From Clostridium sp. (GTDB lineage Bacteria > Bacillota > Clostridia > Clostridiales > Clostridiaceae), in NCBI RefSeq assembly GCF_030532265.1, contig NZ_JAUNLM010000001.1:120614-184613 (forward strand): a stretch of DNA of 64,000 nucleotides. The letters are read 5' to 3'. The notes below the pieces were generated by a model that was given only the letters and a program-made list of their open reading frames with translations, made no database searches and had not been told where the DNA came from. Below are positions 9,048 to 20,122 of this stretch, one piece after another (within the stretch, counting starts at the first letter, position 1; every line of letters starts with the position of its first letter). The position numbers and the translations under genes were made by a program.

Positions 9048-10010
9048 ATGGAATTAAAAAGAGAACATAAGAAGGTTATAGAAGCTATTTTATTATTATT
9101 TTTCATTGTTTTTTTTGTGTTTTTTATAAAAATGTATTTTACTCCTTTTTTATGGATATGCATAACATTGTTACTGTCAAATCCCATATATAATTTATTG
9201 TTAAAGTTTAAAATTAGTAATAAATTATCAGCTCTTTTAAGTTTGCTTTTACTAAATTTAACATTAGCATTAACTTTATATTACTTAGGTAGAAATATAT
9301 TTGAATTATTAATGGATATTTATAGAGAAAACATAAATATAATGAATTATTTAATATTAGAATTTAATGATTTTTTGGAAAATGTATTTGGAAATGTAAA
9401 TATAAGCAATGAAGCGTTAAAACTAATTAGTCCTGATTTTATAACAAAAGGTGCTATAAATACAGGTGAAGGGATAGTTAGTTATTTTATAGGAAATATT
9501 TGTACTTTTTTTATACTTGTAGACAAAAAAAAGATAATAAATTATATATTTAAAGCTGTTCCAAATAATACTTTAGAAAGAATTGATAATAGCAGAAAAA
9601 ATATAAAAAAAATAATAGTTGTTCAATCTGTTCTTGTAATTACATCTACTATTATAACTATAATAGGATTTAAAATATTAGGAATTAAGGAGTCTATAAT
9701 TCTTGGAATAATATGCGGTATATTAGATTTACTTCCATATGTGGGAACAATAATTGTATTTATACCAATAATAATATACAATATTATTATAAAAAATTAC
9801 CTAATATCTTTTGGATTGATATGCCTTTATATATTAATACAAATTTTAAGAGAACTTTTAGAAATGAAATTATTAAGTAATAAATTAAATATGCATCCTT
9901 TAATAATGTTTATTTCTGTTTATATAGGAATAAAAGTATTTGGTATAATAGGTATAATAATAGGTCCTATATATAGTATTATGGTAAAAGATATATTTTG
10001 TAATAGCTAA
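9048..10010 (+). CDS. AI-2E/PerM-family membrane protein
   Basis: 320-residue polytopic membrane protein of the UPF0118/AI-2E transporter family, whose members include export and Na+/H+ antiport candidates; the substrate here is unknown. Hydrophobic segments occur near 13-35, 37-52, 62-82, 130-150 and four to five times between about 195 and 315. The conserved family core GILDLLPYVGTIIVFIP lies near 225-240. SD GGGGGAGGG is at 9036-9044. It sits between cdsA and dxr, an unusual insertion in this conserved block, and probably shares transcription with dxr, 21 bases downstream. Confidence 0.75.
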   Translation: MELKREHKKVIEAILLLFFIVFFVFFIKMYFTPFLWICITLLLSNPIYNLLLKFKISNKLSALLSLLLLNLTLALTLYYLGRNIFELLMDIYRENINIMNYLILEFNDFLENVFGNVNISNEALKLISPDFITKGAINTGEGIVSYFIGNICTFFILVDKKKIINYIFKAVPNNTLERIDNSRKNIKKIIVVQSVLVITSTIITIIGFKILGIKESIILGIICGILDLLPYVGTIIVFIPIIIYNIIIKNYLISFGLICLYILIQILRELLEMKLLSNKLNMHPLIMFISVYIGIKVFGIIGIIIGPIYSIMVKDIFCNS

Positions 10011-10031
10011 ATTAAATATGGAGGAAAAGAT

Positions 10032-11189
10032 ATGAAAAACATTTCGATATTAGGAGCAACAGGTTCAATAGGAACACAAACTTTAGATGTAATTAGAAAA
10101 TCTAATAATATAAATTTAATTGGAATTACAGCAAATACTTCAGTAGATAAGGTAAAAGATATAATTGATGAATTTAATCCCAAATATGTAGGAATGATGG
10201 ATAAAAAATCAAAATATGAAATAGAAAAGTATGTTAAGGAAAAAAAGTTAGCTATAAACGTATTTGAAGGTATAGAAGGATTAAATAAAATAGCATCCTT
10301 AGATGAAATAGATACAGTTGTAACATCAGTAGTTGGAATGATAGGCTTAGAACCAACTATTAATGCTATTAGAAGTAAAAAAGATATAGCTCTTGCTAAT
10401 AAAGAAACTTTAGTTGTAGCAGGTGAGCTTGTTATGAAAGAAGCTAAAAAGTATGGTGTTAAAATTTTACCAGTAGACTCAGAACATAGTGCAATATTTC
10501 AAAGTCTTAGAGGAAATTCTATTAAAGAATTAAAAAAAATAATTCTTACTGCATCAGGAGGTCCATTTAGAGGTAAAAAGATTGAGGACTTAAAAAATAT
10601 ATCATTAGAAGAGGCCTTAAATCACCCTAATTGGAGTATGGGCAGAAAAATAACAATAGACTCATCAACTCTAATGAATAAAGGACTTGAAGTTATTGAA
10701 GCACATTGGTTATTTAATTGTGAATATGATAATATACAAGTTTTAGTACATCCACAAAGCATAATACATTCAATGGTGGAATATAAAGACAATAGTATAA
10801 TAGCACAATTAGGATCAGCAGATATGAGGCTTCCTATTCAGTATGCGCTTAATTATCCAAGTAGAGAAAAATCTATTGCAAATGGAATAAATTTTTATGA
10901 AATAGCAAATCTTACATTTGAAAAGCCTGATATAGATACATTTAAATGTTTAAAATTAGCTTTTCAAGCTGGAAAGCATGGAAAATTAATGCCTACAATA
11001 TTAAATGGAGCAAATGAAGAGGCAGTAGACTTGTATTTGAATAAAAAAATAAAATATCTTCAAATAGGAGATATAATAGAACACTGTATGGAGTATTTTA
11101 AGAAAGAAGGGGAAGGAGAAGTAACTTTAGAAAATGTTATTTCTCTAGATAAAAAAGTAAAGGAATATGTAAGGAAAAAATATAGCTAG
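10032..11189 (+). CDS. dxr: 1-deoxy-D-xylulose 5-phosphate reductoisomerase
   Basis: Second step of the MEP isoprenoid pathway: converts DXP to 2-C-methylerythritol 4-phosphate with NADPH. 385 residues. NADPH-binding LGATGSIGTQTLDVI at residues 5-20, ALANKETLVVAG near 120, metal/substrate residues in LPVDSEHSAIFQ near 148-160, and TASGGPFRG near 178. GKLMPTILNGANEEAV near 320-335 is also typical. SD GGAGG precedes ATG 10032. rseP and ispG follow within 12 bases each, forming a compact unit. Confidence 0.98.
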   Translation: MKNISILGATGSIGTQTLDVIRKSNNINLIGITANTSVDKVKDIIDEFNPKYVGMMDKKSKYEIEKYVKEKKLAINVFEGIEGLNKIASLDEIDTVVTSVVGMIGLEPTINAIRSKKDIALANKETLVVAGELVMKEAKKYGVKILPVDSEHSAIFQSLRGNSIKELKKIILTASGGPFRGKKIEDLKNISLEEALNHPNWSMGRKITIDSSTLMNKGLEVIEAHWLFNCEYDNIQVLVHPQSIIHSMVEYKDNSIIAQLGSADMRLPIQYALNYPSREKSIANGINFYEIANLTFEKPDIDTFKCLKLAFQAGKHGKLMPTILNGANEEAVDLYLNKKIKYLQIGDIIEHCMEYFKKEGEGEVTLENVISLDKKVKEYVRKKYS

Positions 11190-11200
11190 GAGGAAATTAA

Positions 11201-12214
11201 ATGTATATACTATATGCTATAATAGCATTTGGATTACTTATAATAGTTCACGAGTTTGGTCATTTTATCCTTGCCAAAATAAATGGGGTTAAGGTTGAAG
11301 AATTTTCAATAGGTATGGGACCTAAGATTTTTTCTGTAAATGGAAAAGAAACTAAGTATTCTTTAGGGTTATTACCTATAGGCGGTTATGTAAAAATGCT
11401 AGGGGAAGAAGAAGAAGTTAAAGATGAAAGAAGTTTTTCATCAAAATCTCCTTTAAGAAGAATTACTATTATATTAGCAGGAGCTATAATGAATTTAATA
11501 CTGGCTATTGTTATATTTACTACAATTATTAGTAACTTTGGATATGCTTCTACAAAAGTTTACAAAGTTGCAGAAAATAGTCCAGCAGCAAAGGCTGGTA
11601 TACAGTCAGGAGATAAATTTATAAAAGTTGATGGAGATAAAGTTCATTATTCAGATGATGTAACTTTTGCTATAGCTTTATCTAAAGGTAAGCCTTTAGA
11701 TTTAGAGATTGAAAGAAATGGAGAACTTTTAAATTTAAAAGTTAAACCAGAATATAATAAGGAAGAAAAAAGAGATATGTTAGGATTTTACTTTGAAAAA
11801 ATAAAAAATCCTACTATAATAGAAAGCATAAAAGCTGGTTTATATAAAACAGTGTCTGTTGTAGATCAAACTTTTAATGGACTTAAGATGATATTTACTG
11901 GGGAAGCTAATCTTAAGACTGATGTTGGTGGCCCTGTTACTATCATAAAATTATCAGGTGCAGCAGCAAAGGCTGGTATATGGAATTTATTAAACTTAAC
12001 TGCATTTATCAGTGTAAATCTTGCAGTATTTAATTTATTACCACTTCCTGCGCTAGATGGTGGATGGACAGTAATTCTTTTAATTGAATTAATAACAAAA
12101 AGAAAGGTTCCAGATAAAGTTGTTGGAGCGTTAAATTTTGTTGGATTTGCATTTCTTATGGGGTTAATGCTTTTAGTAACTGTAAAAGATATACTGTTCC
12201 CAATAAATTTATAG
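11201..12214 (+). CDS. rseP: RseP-type site-2 protease (M50)
   Basis: Intramembrane zinc metalloprotease that cleaves anti-sigma factors and leftover signal peptides in the membrane. 337 residues. The zinc motif HEFGH is at residues 17-21 in the first membrane helix. A PDZ domain covers about 110-190 (ENSPAAKAGIQSGDKFIKVDGD). The third metal ligand lies in NLLPLPALDGGW near 275-287. It sits between dxr and ispG, a standard firmicute placement. SD AGGAGG precedes ATG 11201. The partner anti-sigma factor is not in this window. Confidence 0.96.
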   Translation: MYILYAIIAFGLLIIVHEFGHFILAKINGVKVEEFSIGMGPKIFSVNGKETKYSLGLLPIGGYVKMLGEEEEVKDERSFSSKSPLRRITIILAGAIMNLILAIVIFTTIISNFGYASTKVYKVAENSPAAKAGIQSGDKFIKVDGDKVHYSDDVTFAIALSKGKPLDLEIERNGELLNLKVKPEYNKEEKRDMLGFYFEKIKNPTIIESIKAGLYKTVSVVDQTFNGLKMIFTGEANLKTDVGGPVTIIKLSGAAAKAGIWNLLNLTAFISVNLAVFNLLPLPALDGGWTVILLIELITKRKVPDKVVGALNFVGFAFLMGLMLLVTVKDILFPINL

Positions 12215-12225
12215 GAGAATAAAAA

Positions 12226-13275
12226 ATGAAAAGAAAATTAACTAGAGTAGTAAATATAAAAGATTTGAAAATAGGTGGGAATAATCCTGTTATAATACAA
12301 TCAATGACTAATACTGATACAAGAGATGTAAAAAGTACACTAGAACAAATAAATAAATTAGTAAGTGCTGGATGTCAAATGGTAAGATGTGCTGTTCCTG
12401 ACATGGAAGCTTGTGAAGCACTTAAAGAAATTACAGAAAAATCACCAGTTCCAATAGTAGCAGATATTCATTTTGATTATAGACTAGCACTTAAAGCAAT
12501 TGAGAATGGAGTTTCAAAACTTAGAATAAATCCAGGAAATATAGGTGATTACGAGAGAATAAGAGCTGTTGTTTCTAAAGCCAAAGAAAATGGAATTCCT
12601 ATAAGAATAGGAGTAAATTCAGGATCTTTAGAAAAAGATATATTACAAAGAGATGGAAAGCCAACTGCTAAAGGATTAGTTGAAAGTGCATTAAGACATG
12701 TTAAAATATTAGAAGATTTAAATTTTTATGATATAGTAGTATCAATTAAATCATCAAATGTTCCTATGATGATAGAAAGTTATAGATTAATGAGTGATAA
12801 ATGTAATTATCCATTACACTTAGGTGTTACAGAATCAGGCACTACATTTAAAGGAACTATAAAGTCAAGTATAGGAATAGGAACATTACTTGCAGAAGGA
12901 ATAGGAAGTACTATAAGAGTTTCATTAACATCTGATCCAATTGAAGAAATAAAAGTAGCAAAAGAAATATTGAGAGATTTAGAATATACAAAGGAAGGAA
13001 TAGAACTTATTTCATGTCCTACTTGTGGAAGAACAGAAATAAACCTTATAGGTATAGCTGAAGAAGTTGAAAGACGATTAGAAGGAATAAATAAGAATAT
13101 TAAAATTGCAGTAATGGGTTGTGTTGTTAATGGACCTGGAGAAGCTAGAGAAGCAGATATTGGAATAGCTGGTGGAAAGGGAGTTGGAATAATATTCAAA
13201 AAAGGTGAAATAGTAAAAAAAGTAAAAGAAGAGAATTTAGTTGATGAACTTATAAACGAGATAAAATCTTTATAA
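12226..13275 (+). CDS. ispG: 4-hydroxy-3-methylbut-2-enyl diphosphate synthase
   Basis: [4Fe-4S] enzyme of the MEP pathway, converting MEcPP to HMBPP with ferredoxin or flavodoxin. 349 residues, the usual short bacterial form. TIM-barrel motifs VIIQSMTNTDTRDV near 20-35 and KLRINPGNIG near 98-107. The cluster cysteines are in ISCPTCGRTEINL near 263-275 and MGCVVNGPGEAREAD near 297-310. It is the last gene of the dxr-rseP-ispG unit. Confidence 0.98.
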   Translation: MKRKLTRVVNIKDLKIGGNNPVIIQSMTNTDTRDVKSTLEQINKLVSAGCQMVRCAVPDMEACEALKEITEKSPVPIVADIHFDYRLALKAIENGVSKLRINPGNIGDYERIRAVVSKAKENGIPIRIGVNSGSLEKDILQRDGKPTAKGLVESALRHVKILEDLNFYDIVVSIKSSNVPMMIESYRLMSDKCNYPLHLGVTESGTTFKGTIKSSIGIGTLLAEGIGSTIRVSLTSDPIEEIKVAKEILRDLEYTKEGIELISCPTCGRTEINLIGIAEEVERRLEGINKNIKIAVMGCVVNGPGEAREADIGIAGGKGVGIIFKKGEIVKKVKEENLVDELINEIKSL

Positions 13276-13290
13276 GGTTTATAAATTTAA

Positions 13291-13330
13291 ATTATCCCCC
13301 AAAATTATAATTGTTTTGGGGGTAATATTT
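13291..13330 (+). terminator. Probable intrinsic terminator after ispG
   Basis: Nine-bp GC-rich stem CCCCCAAAA (13296-13304) with TTTTGGGGG (13314-13322), extended past a bulged T by ATTA/TAAT. The tail (ATATTTT) is a weak T run, so some read-through into polC is likely. Confidence 0.7.
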
Positions 13331-13362
13331 TGAAAAAGTAATTAAGGAAAGGAGGAAATCCT

Positions 13363-16300
13363 TTGAGTGAAGAGTTTATAAAAAATATTAATAAAGAAAT
13401 TAAGAAAAATGATACTTTAGAAGAAAAAGAAATAAAATTAAGTAGATTTCAATTTTATAAAAAAAGTAATATATTAAAAGTTGTAATAAAATCAAAACAT
13501 GATTTATCAAATAGAGAAGAAGATTGGATTAAAGGATTAATAACAAAAAACTTAGGAATAAATATTAATATAGAGCTTTTAATATATAAAGATGTGGATG
13601 ATGCTACAGCTTATGAAATAATAAAAAAATATTGGTCGGATGTAGTTTTAGATATAGTTAAAAAAAATCCATTATCTAAAAACGTCCTTTATTCAAAAAA
13701 TAAAGAAGTAGTAGATAATAACACTATAATTATAAGGTATGGTAGTGAAGCTATTATAAATCATCTAAAGAAAAAAGATATAGAAAAAAAAGTATCTTAC
13801 CAAATACGTGATATATTTGGTAAAAAAATAAGATTAGAGTTGATATATGATAGTTCTTTAGAAGATGAAAACTATGAAGAAAATAAAGCTAAAGAAAATA
13901 AAAAAATAGTTGATGATGTTCTTCAAGGAAGAATAGTTCAAAAAAGTGAAGTTCCTAAGGAAAGTAAAAAAGAAAAGAAAGAACATCAAAAGAAACAACA
14001 AAATGAAGGTTATCAAAAGTTTAAAAAAGAGCCTAAAGGTGAAAATACGATTCTTGGAAGAAATATAAGCCAAGAAGCTATAAATATAAGCGAAATTGAT
14101 GAGACTTCTGGATATGTTGCAATTATAGGTGAAGTATTTAAAACAGAAATAATAGAAACAAGAACTGGAAAAATGATATTAACATTTTTTATAACTGATT
14201 ATACAAGTTCAATTACAGTTAAATGTTTTTTAAGAGATAAGGATAAAGAAGAAGTTTTAGATAATGTAAAGAAGGGGCTTTACTGTAAAGTAAGAGGAGA
14301 AGCTATATATGATACATATGCAAGAGAAGTTGTAATAATGGGTAGAGATATAGTAAAAATGAAGAAAATAGAAAGAATGGATGGTTCAGAGGAAAAGAGA
14401 GTAGAATTACATCTTCATACTAATATGAGTACTATGGATGGAATGGTATCAGCAAGCAAAATGATAGAGAGAGCTTCTAAGTGGGGGCATGAGGCTATTG
14501 CTATAACAGATCATGGAGTTGTTCAGGCTTTTCCAGATGCTCAAAGTGCTTCTAAAAAATTTGGAGTTAAAGTTATATATGGAGTTGAAGGATATTTGGT
14601 TAATGATGGAATTCCTTTAGCTATAGGTGAAAATGGGGAATCTTTAGATGATTCTTATGTAGTATTTGATTTAGAAACTACAGGTTTTTCACCTAAAAAT
14701 GATAAAATAATAGAAATAGGCGCTGTAAAAATCAGAGAAGGAAAAATAATTGATAGATTTAGTGAGTTTGTAAATCCAGAAAGAAATATACCATATAAAA
14801 TAACTGAACTTACAGGAATTTCAGATAGTATGGTAGCTGAAGCAGAAACAATAGATACATTATTGCCTAAATTTTTGAAATTTTGTGAAGGAAGTGTATT
14901 AGTTGCACATAATGCAGCTTTTGATACTGGATTTATTAAATACAACTGTAGAAATAAATCACTTAAATTTTCTTTTACTATATTAGATACAGTTCCTCTT
15001 GCTAGATTTTTATATCCAGAATTAAAGAAGGTTAAGCTTAATATAGTTGCTAAACATTTAGGCATATCTTTAGAGAATCATCATAGAGCAGTAGATGATG
15101 CTGAAGCAACAGCGCAAATATTATTAAAATGTTTTGAAAAATTAAAAGAAGAAAAAGAGATATATGATTTAAAAAGTTTAAATAATCAGTTTTTATCTCA
15201 TATTGATATAAAAAAGCAACCTACTAATCACATAATAATATTAGCTAAAACTCAAGAAGGACTTAAAAATTTATATAAATTAGTGTCTGAAGCACATCTA
15301 GATAACTTTTTTAAAAATGCTAGAACCAAAAAATCTAGACTTCAAGAAATGAGAGAAGGACTTATAATTGGTTCAGCTTGTGAAGCGGGTGAAGTATATA
15401 GGGCTATTTTAGATGGTAAAAGTGATGAGGAAATTATTGAAATATGTAGATTTTATGATTATCTAGAAATACAACCAATTGCAAATAATAATTTCTTAAT
15501 TCAAAAAGGGAATGTAAATGATGAAGAAGAATTAAGAGATATTAATAAGAAAATATATAATATAGGTAAAAAGTTAAATAAATTAGTTGTAGCGACTGGA
15601 GATGTTCATTTTTTAGATCCACAGGATGAGGCGTTTAGAAGAATTATAATGGCTGGTAAGGGATTTAAAGATGCTGATAATCAACCTCCTCTTTATTTAA
15701 AAACAACGGACGAGATGCTTAAAGAATTTTCTTACTTAGGTGAAGAAGAAGCAAAAGAAGTTGTTATTTTAAATCCTAAGAAAATAGCATCTGAAGTTGA
15801 AAATATAAAGCCAATACCAGAAGAAACTTTTCCCCCTAAAATAGAAGGGGCAGAAGATGAAATAAGAAATATGGTTAATAATAAAGTTCATAGTATATAT
15901 GGTGAAAATTTACCAGATGTAATACAAAAAAGATTAGATAAAGAACTTAATTCAATAATAAATAACGGTTATGCAGTTCTTTACCTTATAGCACAAAAAC
16001 TTGTTGCAAAATCTTTAGAAGATGGATATTTAGTTGGATCTAGAGGATCTGTTGGATCTTCTTTTGTTGCAACAATGTCTGATATTACTGAAGTTAACGG
16101 ATTACCACCACATTATGTTTGTCCAAATTGTAAAAAATCTGAGTTTTTCTTAGATGGATCTATAAGTTCAGGAGCTGATTTGCCTGAAAAAAATTGTCCA
16201 AATTGTGGAACCCCTTATAAAAGGGATGGGCATGATATTCCATTTGAAACATTTTTAGGTTTTGAAGGAGATAAAGAGCCTGATATAGATTTAAATTTCT

Positions 16301-17700
16301 CAGGAGAATATCAGGGAGTAGTTCATAAATATTGTGAAGTTTTATTTGGAAAGGGTTATGTTTTTAAAGCTGGAACAATAGGTACAGTGGCAGAAAAAAC
16401 TGCTTATGGATATGTAAGAAAATATTTAGATGAAAGAGGAATAAGAGCAACTAGTGCTGAAATTGAAAGATTAACAATAGGATGTACTGGTATAAAGAGA
16501 ACTACTGGTCAGCACCCTGGTGGTATTATGGTTGTACCTAGCGATAATGAAATATATAATTTTTGTCCAATTCAACATCCTGCAGATGATAATGATACAG
16601 ATATAATAACAACACATTTTGATTATCATTCAATAAGTGGTAGGCTTTTAAAGCTTGATATATTAGGTCATGATGATCCGACAGTTCTTAGAATGTTACA
16701 AGATTTAACTGGGCTTGATCCTAAAACTATTCCTTTAAATGATGAAAAAGTTCTTAGTTTATTTACTAAACCAGATGCTCTTGGAGTTACCAAAGAAGAG
16801 TTAAAATGTGAAGTTGGAAGTTATGGATTGCCGGAGTTTGGTACAAAATTTGTAAGACAAATGCTTGTTGATACCCAGCCAAAATCATTTGCAGATTTAG
16901 TTAGAATATCAGGGCTTTCACATGGTACAGATGTTTGGCTTAATAATGCTCAATATTTTATTAAAGAAGGATATACAACTTTAAAAGATTGTATAGCAAC
17001 AAGAGATGATATTATGGTTTACTTAATGTACCAAGGTGTTCCACCAAAGGCCTCATTTACCATAATGGAAAAGGTAAGAAAAGGAAAAGGGCTAACTGAG
17101 GATGATGAAAAATTAATGAGAGAAAACAATGTACCAGATTGGTATATAGAATCTTGCAAAAGAATAAAATATATGTTCCCAAAAGGACACGCTGTTGCAT
17201 ATGTTATGATGGCTGTAAGAATAGCTTATTATAAAGTTTATTATCCTGAAGCTTACTATGCTACATATTTTACAGTAAGAGCTGATGATTTTGATGCTGA
17301 CCTTATATGTAAAGGTGAAGGAGCAATTGATGATAAACTACAAGAATTATATAACTTAGGGAATGCAGTTACAGCAAAAGATAAGGGAATGATAACATCT
17401 TTAGAAATGGCATTTGAAATGTATAAAAGAGGATTTAAATTTTTAAGAGTAGATTTATATAAATCAGAAGCAACTAAGTTCATAATAGAAAAAGATGGAT
17501 TAAGACCTCCTATAAATGCACTTCAGGGAGTTGGAGATAATGCAGCAAAAGCTATAGTTGAGGCTAGAAAAGATGGAGAATTTATATCAAAAGAAGATTT
17601 AAGACTTAGAGCAAAAATAACAAAAACTGCTGTAGAAACATTAGATAATCATGGATGCTTAGAAGGAATGTCTGAAACTAACCAGTTATCTTTATTTTAA
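13363..17700 (+). CDS. polC: DNA polymerase III PolC-type alpha subunit
   Basis: Replicative polymerase with built-in proofreading, the firmicute-specific form. 1445 residues. Domains in order: N-terminal region 1-220 with a lysine-rich linker, OB fold about 235-330, PHP domain starting [13 protein letters not shown] near 350, and an inserted DEDDh exonuclease ([11 protein letters not shown] near 430, [12 protein letters not shown] near 512, [11 protein letters not shown] near 568). A zinc-binding CPNCKK...CPNCGTPY follows near 925-960, with polymerase palm acidic residues in [13 protein letters not shown] near 975 and [14 protein letters not shown] near 1047. TTG start 13363 follows GGAGGAAA at normal spacing. 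Confidence 0.98.
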   Translation: MSEEFIKNINKEIKKNDTLEEKEIKLSRFQFYKKSNILKVVIKSKHDLSNREEDWIKGLITKNLGININIELLIYKDVDDATAYEIIKKYWSDVVLDIVKKNPLSKNVLYSKNKEVVDNNTIIIRYGSEAIINHLKKKDIEKKVSYQIRDIFGKKIRLELIYDSSLEDENYEENKAKENKKIVDDVLQGRIVQKSEVPKESKKEKKEHQKKQQNEGYQKFKKEPKGENTILGRNISQEAINISEIDETSGYVAIIGEVFKTEIIETRTGKMILTFFITDYTSSITVKCFLRDKDKEEVLDNVKKGLYCKVRGEAIYDTYAREVVIMGRDIVKMKKIERMDGSEEKRVELHLHTNMSTMDGMVSASKMIERASKWGHEAIAITDHGVVQAFPDAQSASKKFGVKVIYGVEGYLVNDGIPLAIGENGESLDDSYVVFDLETTGFSPKNDKIIEIGAVKIREGKIIDRFSEFVNPERNIPYKITELTGISDSMVAEAETIDTLLPKFLKFCEGSVLVAHNAAFDTGFIKYNCRNKSLKFSFTILDTVPLARFLYPELKKVKLNIVAKHLGISLENHHRAVDDAEATAQILLKCFEKLKEEKEIYDLKSLNNQFLSHIDIKKQPTNHIIILAKTQEGLKNLYKLVSEAHLDNFFKNARTKKSRLQEMREGLIIGSACEAGEVYRAILDGKSDEEIIEICRFYDYLEIQPIANNNFLIQKGNVNDEEELRDINKKIYNIGKKLNKLVVATGDVHFLDPQDEAFRRIIMAGKGFKDADNQPPLYLKTTDEMLKEFSYLGEEEAKEVVILNPKKIASEVENIKPIPEETFPPKIEGAEDEIRNMVNNKVHSIYGENLPDVIQKRLDKELNSIINNGYAVLYLIAQKLVAKSLEDGYLVGSRGSVGSSFVATMSDITEVNGLPPHYVCPNCKKSEFFLDGSISSGADLPEKNCPNCGTPYKRDGHDIPFETFLGFEGDKEPDIDLNFSGEYQGVVHKYCEVLFGKGYVFKAGTIGTVAEKTAYGYVRKYLDERGIRATSAEIERLTIGCTGIKRTTGQHPGGIMVVPSDNEIYNFCPIQHPADDNDTDIITTHFDYHSISGRLLKLDILGHDDPTVLRMLQDLTGLDPKTIPLNDEKVLSLFTKPDALGVTKEELKCEVGSYGLPEFGTKFVRQMLVDTQPKSFADLVRISGLSHGTDVWLNNAQYFIKEGYTTLKDCIATRDDIMVYLMYQGVPPKASFTIMEKVRKGKGLTEDDEKLMRENNVPDWYIESCKRIKYMFPKGHAVAYVMMAVRIAYYKVYYPEAYYATYFTVRADDFDADLICKGEGAIDDKLQELYNLGNAVTAKDKGMITSLEMAFEMYKRGFKFLRVDLYKSEATKFIIEKDGLRPPINALQGVGDNAAKAIVEARKDGEFISKEDLRLRAKITKTAVETLDNHGCLEGMSETNQLSLF

Positions 17701-17734
17701 AAATTCATTATATTGACAATTTATTTAAAGATAC

Positions 17735-17763
17735 TTGAAAAAAGATAGCTTATATGATAAACT
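17735..17763 (+). promoter_or_regulatory. Probable promoter of the rimP-nusA-infB operon
   Basis: TTGAAA (17735-17740), 17-bp spacer, TAAACT (17758-17763). Transcription would start near 17770, giving a leader of about 165 bases with two hairpins. Confidence 0.5.
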
Positions 17764-17801
17764 TTATATGAAGAAGATTATTACTAATAGCTAGATTAAA
17801 G

Positions 17802-17865
17802 GAGTGGGAAGTAATTACCCGCTCTTTCTGTTTAGAACGCAACTTAATAATAGGTTGCGTTTTTA
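17802..17865 (+). promoter_or_regulatory. Two tandem terminator-like hairpins in the rimP leader
   Basis: GAGTGGG with CCCGCTC (about 17803-17826) is followed by TTTCTGTTT. AACGCAAC (17836-17843) with GTTGCGTT (17854-17861) is followed by TTTT. Both lie between the promoter and rimP. They could terminate polC read-through or act as an attenuator controlled by NusA, whose gene is in this operon. The hairpins are seen; the control is inferred. Confidence 0.6.
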
Positions 17866-17936
17866 CTTAGAAATAGAATTTTAGTGTATTGGGAATAATA
17901 AGAGCAAAAAATTGAATATGGAAAAGGAGGACAAAT

Positions 17937-18395
17937 ATGAAAAAAGATGCTTTAATCGAAAGAATAGAAGAATTAGTTATTCCAATAACTGATGATTTAG
18001 GATATGAATTATATCATGTTGAATTCGTAAAAGAAAATGGAGAAAATTATTTAAGAATATATATAGATAATGAAGATGGCATAACACTTACTGATTGTGA
18101 AAATGTTTCAAGAAGAGTTAGTGAAATGTTAGATATAGAAGATCCAATAAGTACTTCATATTATCTTGAAGTTTCTTCACCAGGAATAAATAGAAACTTA
18201 TATAAAGAAGATCACTTTAATAGATTTATAGGTAAAGAAATATTTGTAAGATTTACAAAGACAACAAATGGACGTAAAAATATAAAAGGTATATTAAAAT
18301 CATGTAAAGATGGTTTTATAGAAATAGATGGAGAAGAAACAGTAAGGATTGAACTTGAAAAGGTTAAATCAGCAAATTTAGAAGGAGAATTATAA
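17937..18395 (+). CDS. rimP: Ribosome maturation factor RimP
   Basis: Assists late 30S subunit assembly. 152 residues, the usual size. Two-domain alpha/beta then SH3-like layout: [23 protein letters not shown] near 22-45, SRRVSEMLD near 60, and [20 protein letters not shown] near 80-100. SD AAAAGGAGG precedes ATG 17937. It heads the conserved rimP-nusA-ylxR-ylxQ-infB-rbfA operon. Confidence 0.97.
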   Translation: MKKDALIERIEELVIPITDDLGYELYHVEFVKENGENYLRIYIDNEDGITLTDCENVSRRVSEMLDIEDPISTSYYLEVSSPGINRNLYKEDHFNRFIGKEIFVRFTKTTNGRKNIKGILKSCKDGFIEIDGEETVRIELEKVKSANLEGEL

Positions 18396-18410
18396 AAGGA
18401 GGATAAACAG

Positions 18411-19517
18411 ATGAACGAAGAGTTTATAGGTGCTCTTAAAGAGATAGTAAAAGAAAAAGGAATAAGTGAAGATTTAATATTTACAACAATTGAGGATGCA
18501 ATGGTTGCAGCATATAAAAAAAATTATGCAAATCAATATACATCAGCTCAAAATGTCAAAGTTTCAATAAATAGAAATAATGGAGAAATAGGAGTTTATG
18601 CTCAAAAAGTTGTTGTTGATGAAGTTTATGATGAAGTAACTGAAATCAGTTTAGAAGAAGCAAAAGAAATAAATCCTAAATATGAAGTTGATGATGTTGT
18701 TGATATAGAAGTTACTCCAAGAAACTTTGGTAGAGTTGCAGCTCAATTAGCTAAACAAGTTGTTACACAAAGAATAAAAGAAGCAGAAAGAAATATAGTT
18801 TATAGTGAATATAAAGATCAAGAGTTTGACATAATAACAGGTACTGTTCTTAGAAAAGATAAAGGATTAGTATTCGTAAGCATAGGAAAACTTGAAGGAG
18901 TTATAGGACCTAATGAGCAAATGAAAGGTGAAGAATACAATTTCAACGAAAAGTTAAAACTATATATAGTTGAAGTTAAAAACACTTCAAAAGGAGCTCA
19001 AATAAATGTTTCAAGAACTCATCCAGGATTAGTTAAGAGATTATTTGAACTTGAAGTTCCAGAAATTTATGAAGGAATAGTTGAAATTAAGAGTATATCA
19101 AGAGAAGCAGGATCAAGAAGTAAAATTGCTGTATATTCAAATGATGAATCTGTAGATGCTATGGGAGCGTGTGTTGGCCCTAAAGGAGTAAGAGTTCAAA
19201 ATATAGTAAATGAACTTAAAAATGAAAAGATAGATATAATAAAATGGAGTAAAGACCCAGCAGAATTTATAGCTAATTCTTTAAGTCCAGCAAAAGTTTT
19301 AAGTGTTACAGTTAATGAAGATGAAAAATCAGCAAAAGTTGTTGTAGATGATAATCAACTTTCTTTAGCAATTGGAAAAGAAGGTCAAAATGTTAGATTA
19401 GCAGCTAAATTAACTAATTGGAAAATAGACATAAAGAGTAAGACACAAGCTTTAAAAGAAGAGGAAGCAAATAAAGAAGAAGTTATTAATATGGATTCAG
19501 AAGAAATATCAGAATAG
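18411..19517 (+). CDS. nusA: Transcription termination/antitermination factor NusA
   Basis: Binds RNA polymerase and nascent RNA, stimulating pausing and intrinsic termination. 368 residues, the short firmicute form without C-terminal acidic repeats. N-terminal polymerase-binding domain about 1-125, S1 domain near 135-200 (GTVLRKDKGLVFVSIG), KH1 with GACVGPKGVRVQNIVNEL near 245-265, and KH2 with LAIGKEGQNVRLAAKLTNW near 318-338. It lies 16 bases after rimP, in a leader with two terminator-like hairpins that NusA itself could act on. Confidence 0.98.
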   Translation: MNEEFIGALKEIVKEKGISEDLIFTTIEDAMVAAYKKNYANQYTSAQNVKVSINRNNGEIGVYAQKVVVDEVYDEVTEISLEEAKEINPKYEVDDVVDIEVTPRNFGRVAAQLAKQVVTQRIKEAERNIVYSEYKDQEFDIITGTVLRKDKGLVFVSIGKLEGVIGPNEQMKGEEYNFNEKLKLYIVEVKNTSKGAQINVSRTHPGLVKRLFELEVPEIYEGIVEIKSISREAGSRSKIAVYSNDESVDAMGACVGPKGVRVQNIVNELKNEKIDIIKWSKDPAEFIANSLSPAKVLSVTVNEDEKSAKVVVDDNQLSLAIGKEGQNVRLAAKLTNWKIDIKSKTQALKEEEANKEEVINMDSEEISE

Positions 19518-19531
19518 GAGAGATGTTTTTT

Positions 19532-19798
19532 ATGAAGACTAAAAAAATACCTTTAAGAATGTGCACTGGATGTATGGAAATGAAGCCGAAAGTTGAACTT
19601 ATAAGAGTTGTAAAATCAAAAGATGGTGAAGTTTCTGTAGATTTAACAGGAAAAAAGTCAGGTAGAGGAGCTTATATTTGTAGATCTACTGAATGTTTAA
19701 AAAATGCAGTAAAAACAAGAAGACTTAGTAGAAATTTAGACATTCAAATAGATGAGGCAATTTATGATAGGCTAAGGGAAGAGATGAAAGATGAATAA
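19532..19798 (+). CDS. YlxR/RnpM-family RNA-binding protein
   Basis: Small protein (88 residues) of the YlxR family (DUF448), in B. subtilis shown to bind and modulate RNase P RNA. ATG 19532 is chosen over 19523 because AGGAG (19516-19520) is then 11 bases away rather than 2. The typical start KIPLRMCTGCMEMKPKVELIRVV is present, then GRGAYICRSTECLKNAVK near 48-65. It sits between nusA and ylxQ; its stop overlaps the next start by 8 bases, suggesting coupled translation. Confidence 0.93.
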   Translation: MKTKKIPLRMCTGCMEMKPKVELIRVVKSKDGEVSVDLTGKKSGRGAYICRSTECLKNAVKTRRLSRNLDIQIDEAIYDRLREEMKDE

Positions 19799-20108
19799 AT
19801 TTTTGAATTTTCTAGGATTAGCTAAAAGATCAGGTAGCCTGATAGAAGGATATAGCAGATGCAATGAACTTAGAAATAAGACAAAAATATATCTTTTTGT
19901 AATTTCAAAAGATGCATCTGAATCAACTAAGAAAAAATTTAAAAAGCATTGTAATGAAAATGAAATAACATATATTGAAGACTTCTCTAAAGAAGATTTA
20001 GGGATTGGCATAGGAAAAGAAGAAATTAAAATTTTAGCAATTAAAGATCAAAATATGGCTAAAAAATTATTATCTCTTTACGAGGAGGAAAATGTATGTA
20101 GAAATTAA
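19791..20108 (+). CDS. YlxQ-like L7Ae-family RNA-binding protein
   Basis: 105-residue L7Ae/L30e/S12e-fold protein, a K-turn RNA binder whose exact role in the nusA-infB operon is unknown. The N-terminus [20 protein letters not shown] is the typical opening of this family, followed by [19 protein letters not shown] near 32-50. The ATG lies inside the end of ylxR (8-base overlap). Confidence 0.85.
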   Translation: MNKFLNFLGLAKRSGSLIEGYSRCNELRNKTKIYLFVISKDASESTKKKFKKHCNENEITYIEDFSKEDLGIGIGKEEIKILAIKDQNMAKKLLSLYEEENVCRN

Positions 20109-20122
20109 CCGGGGGTGACTGT

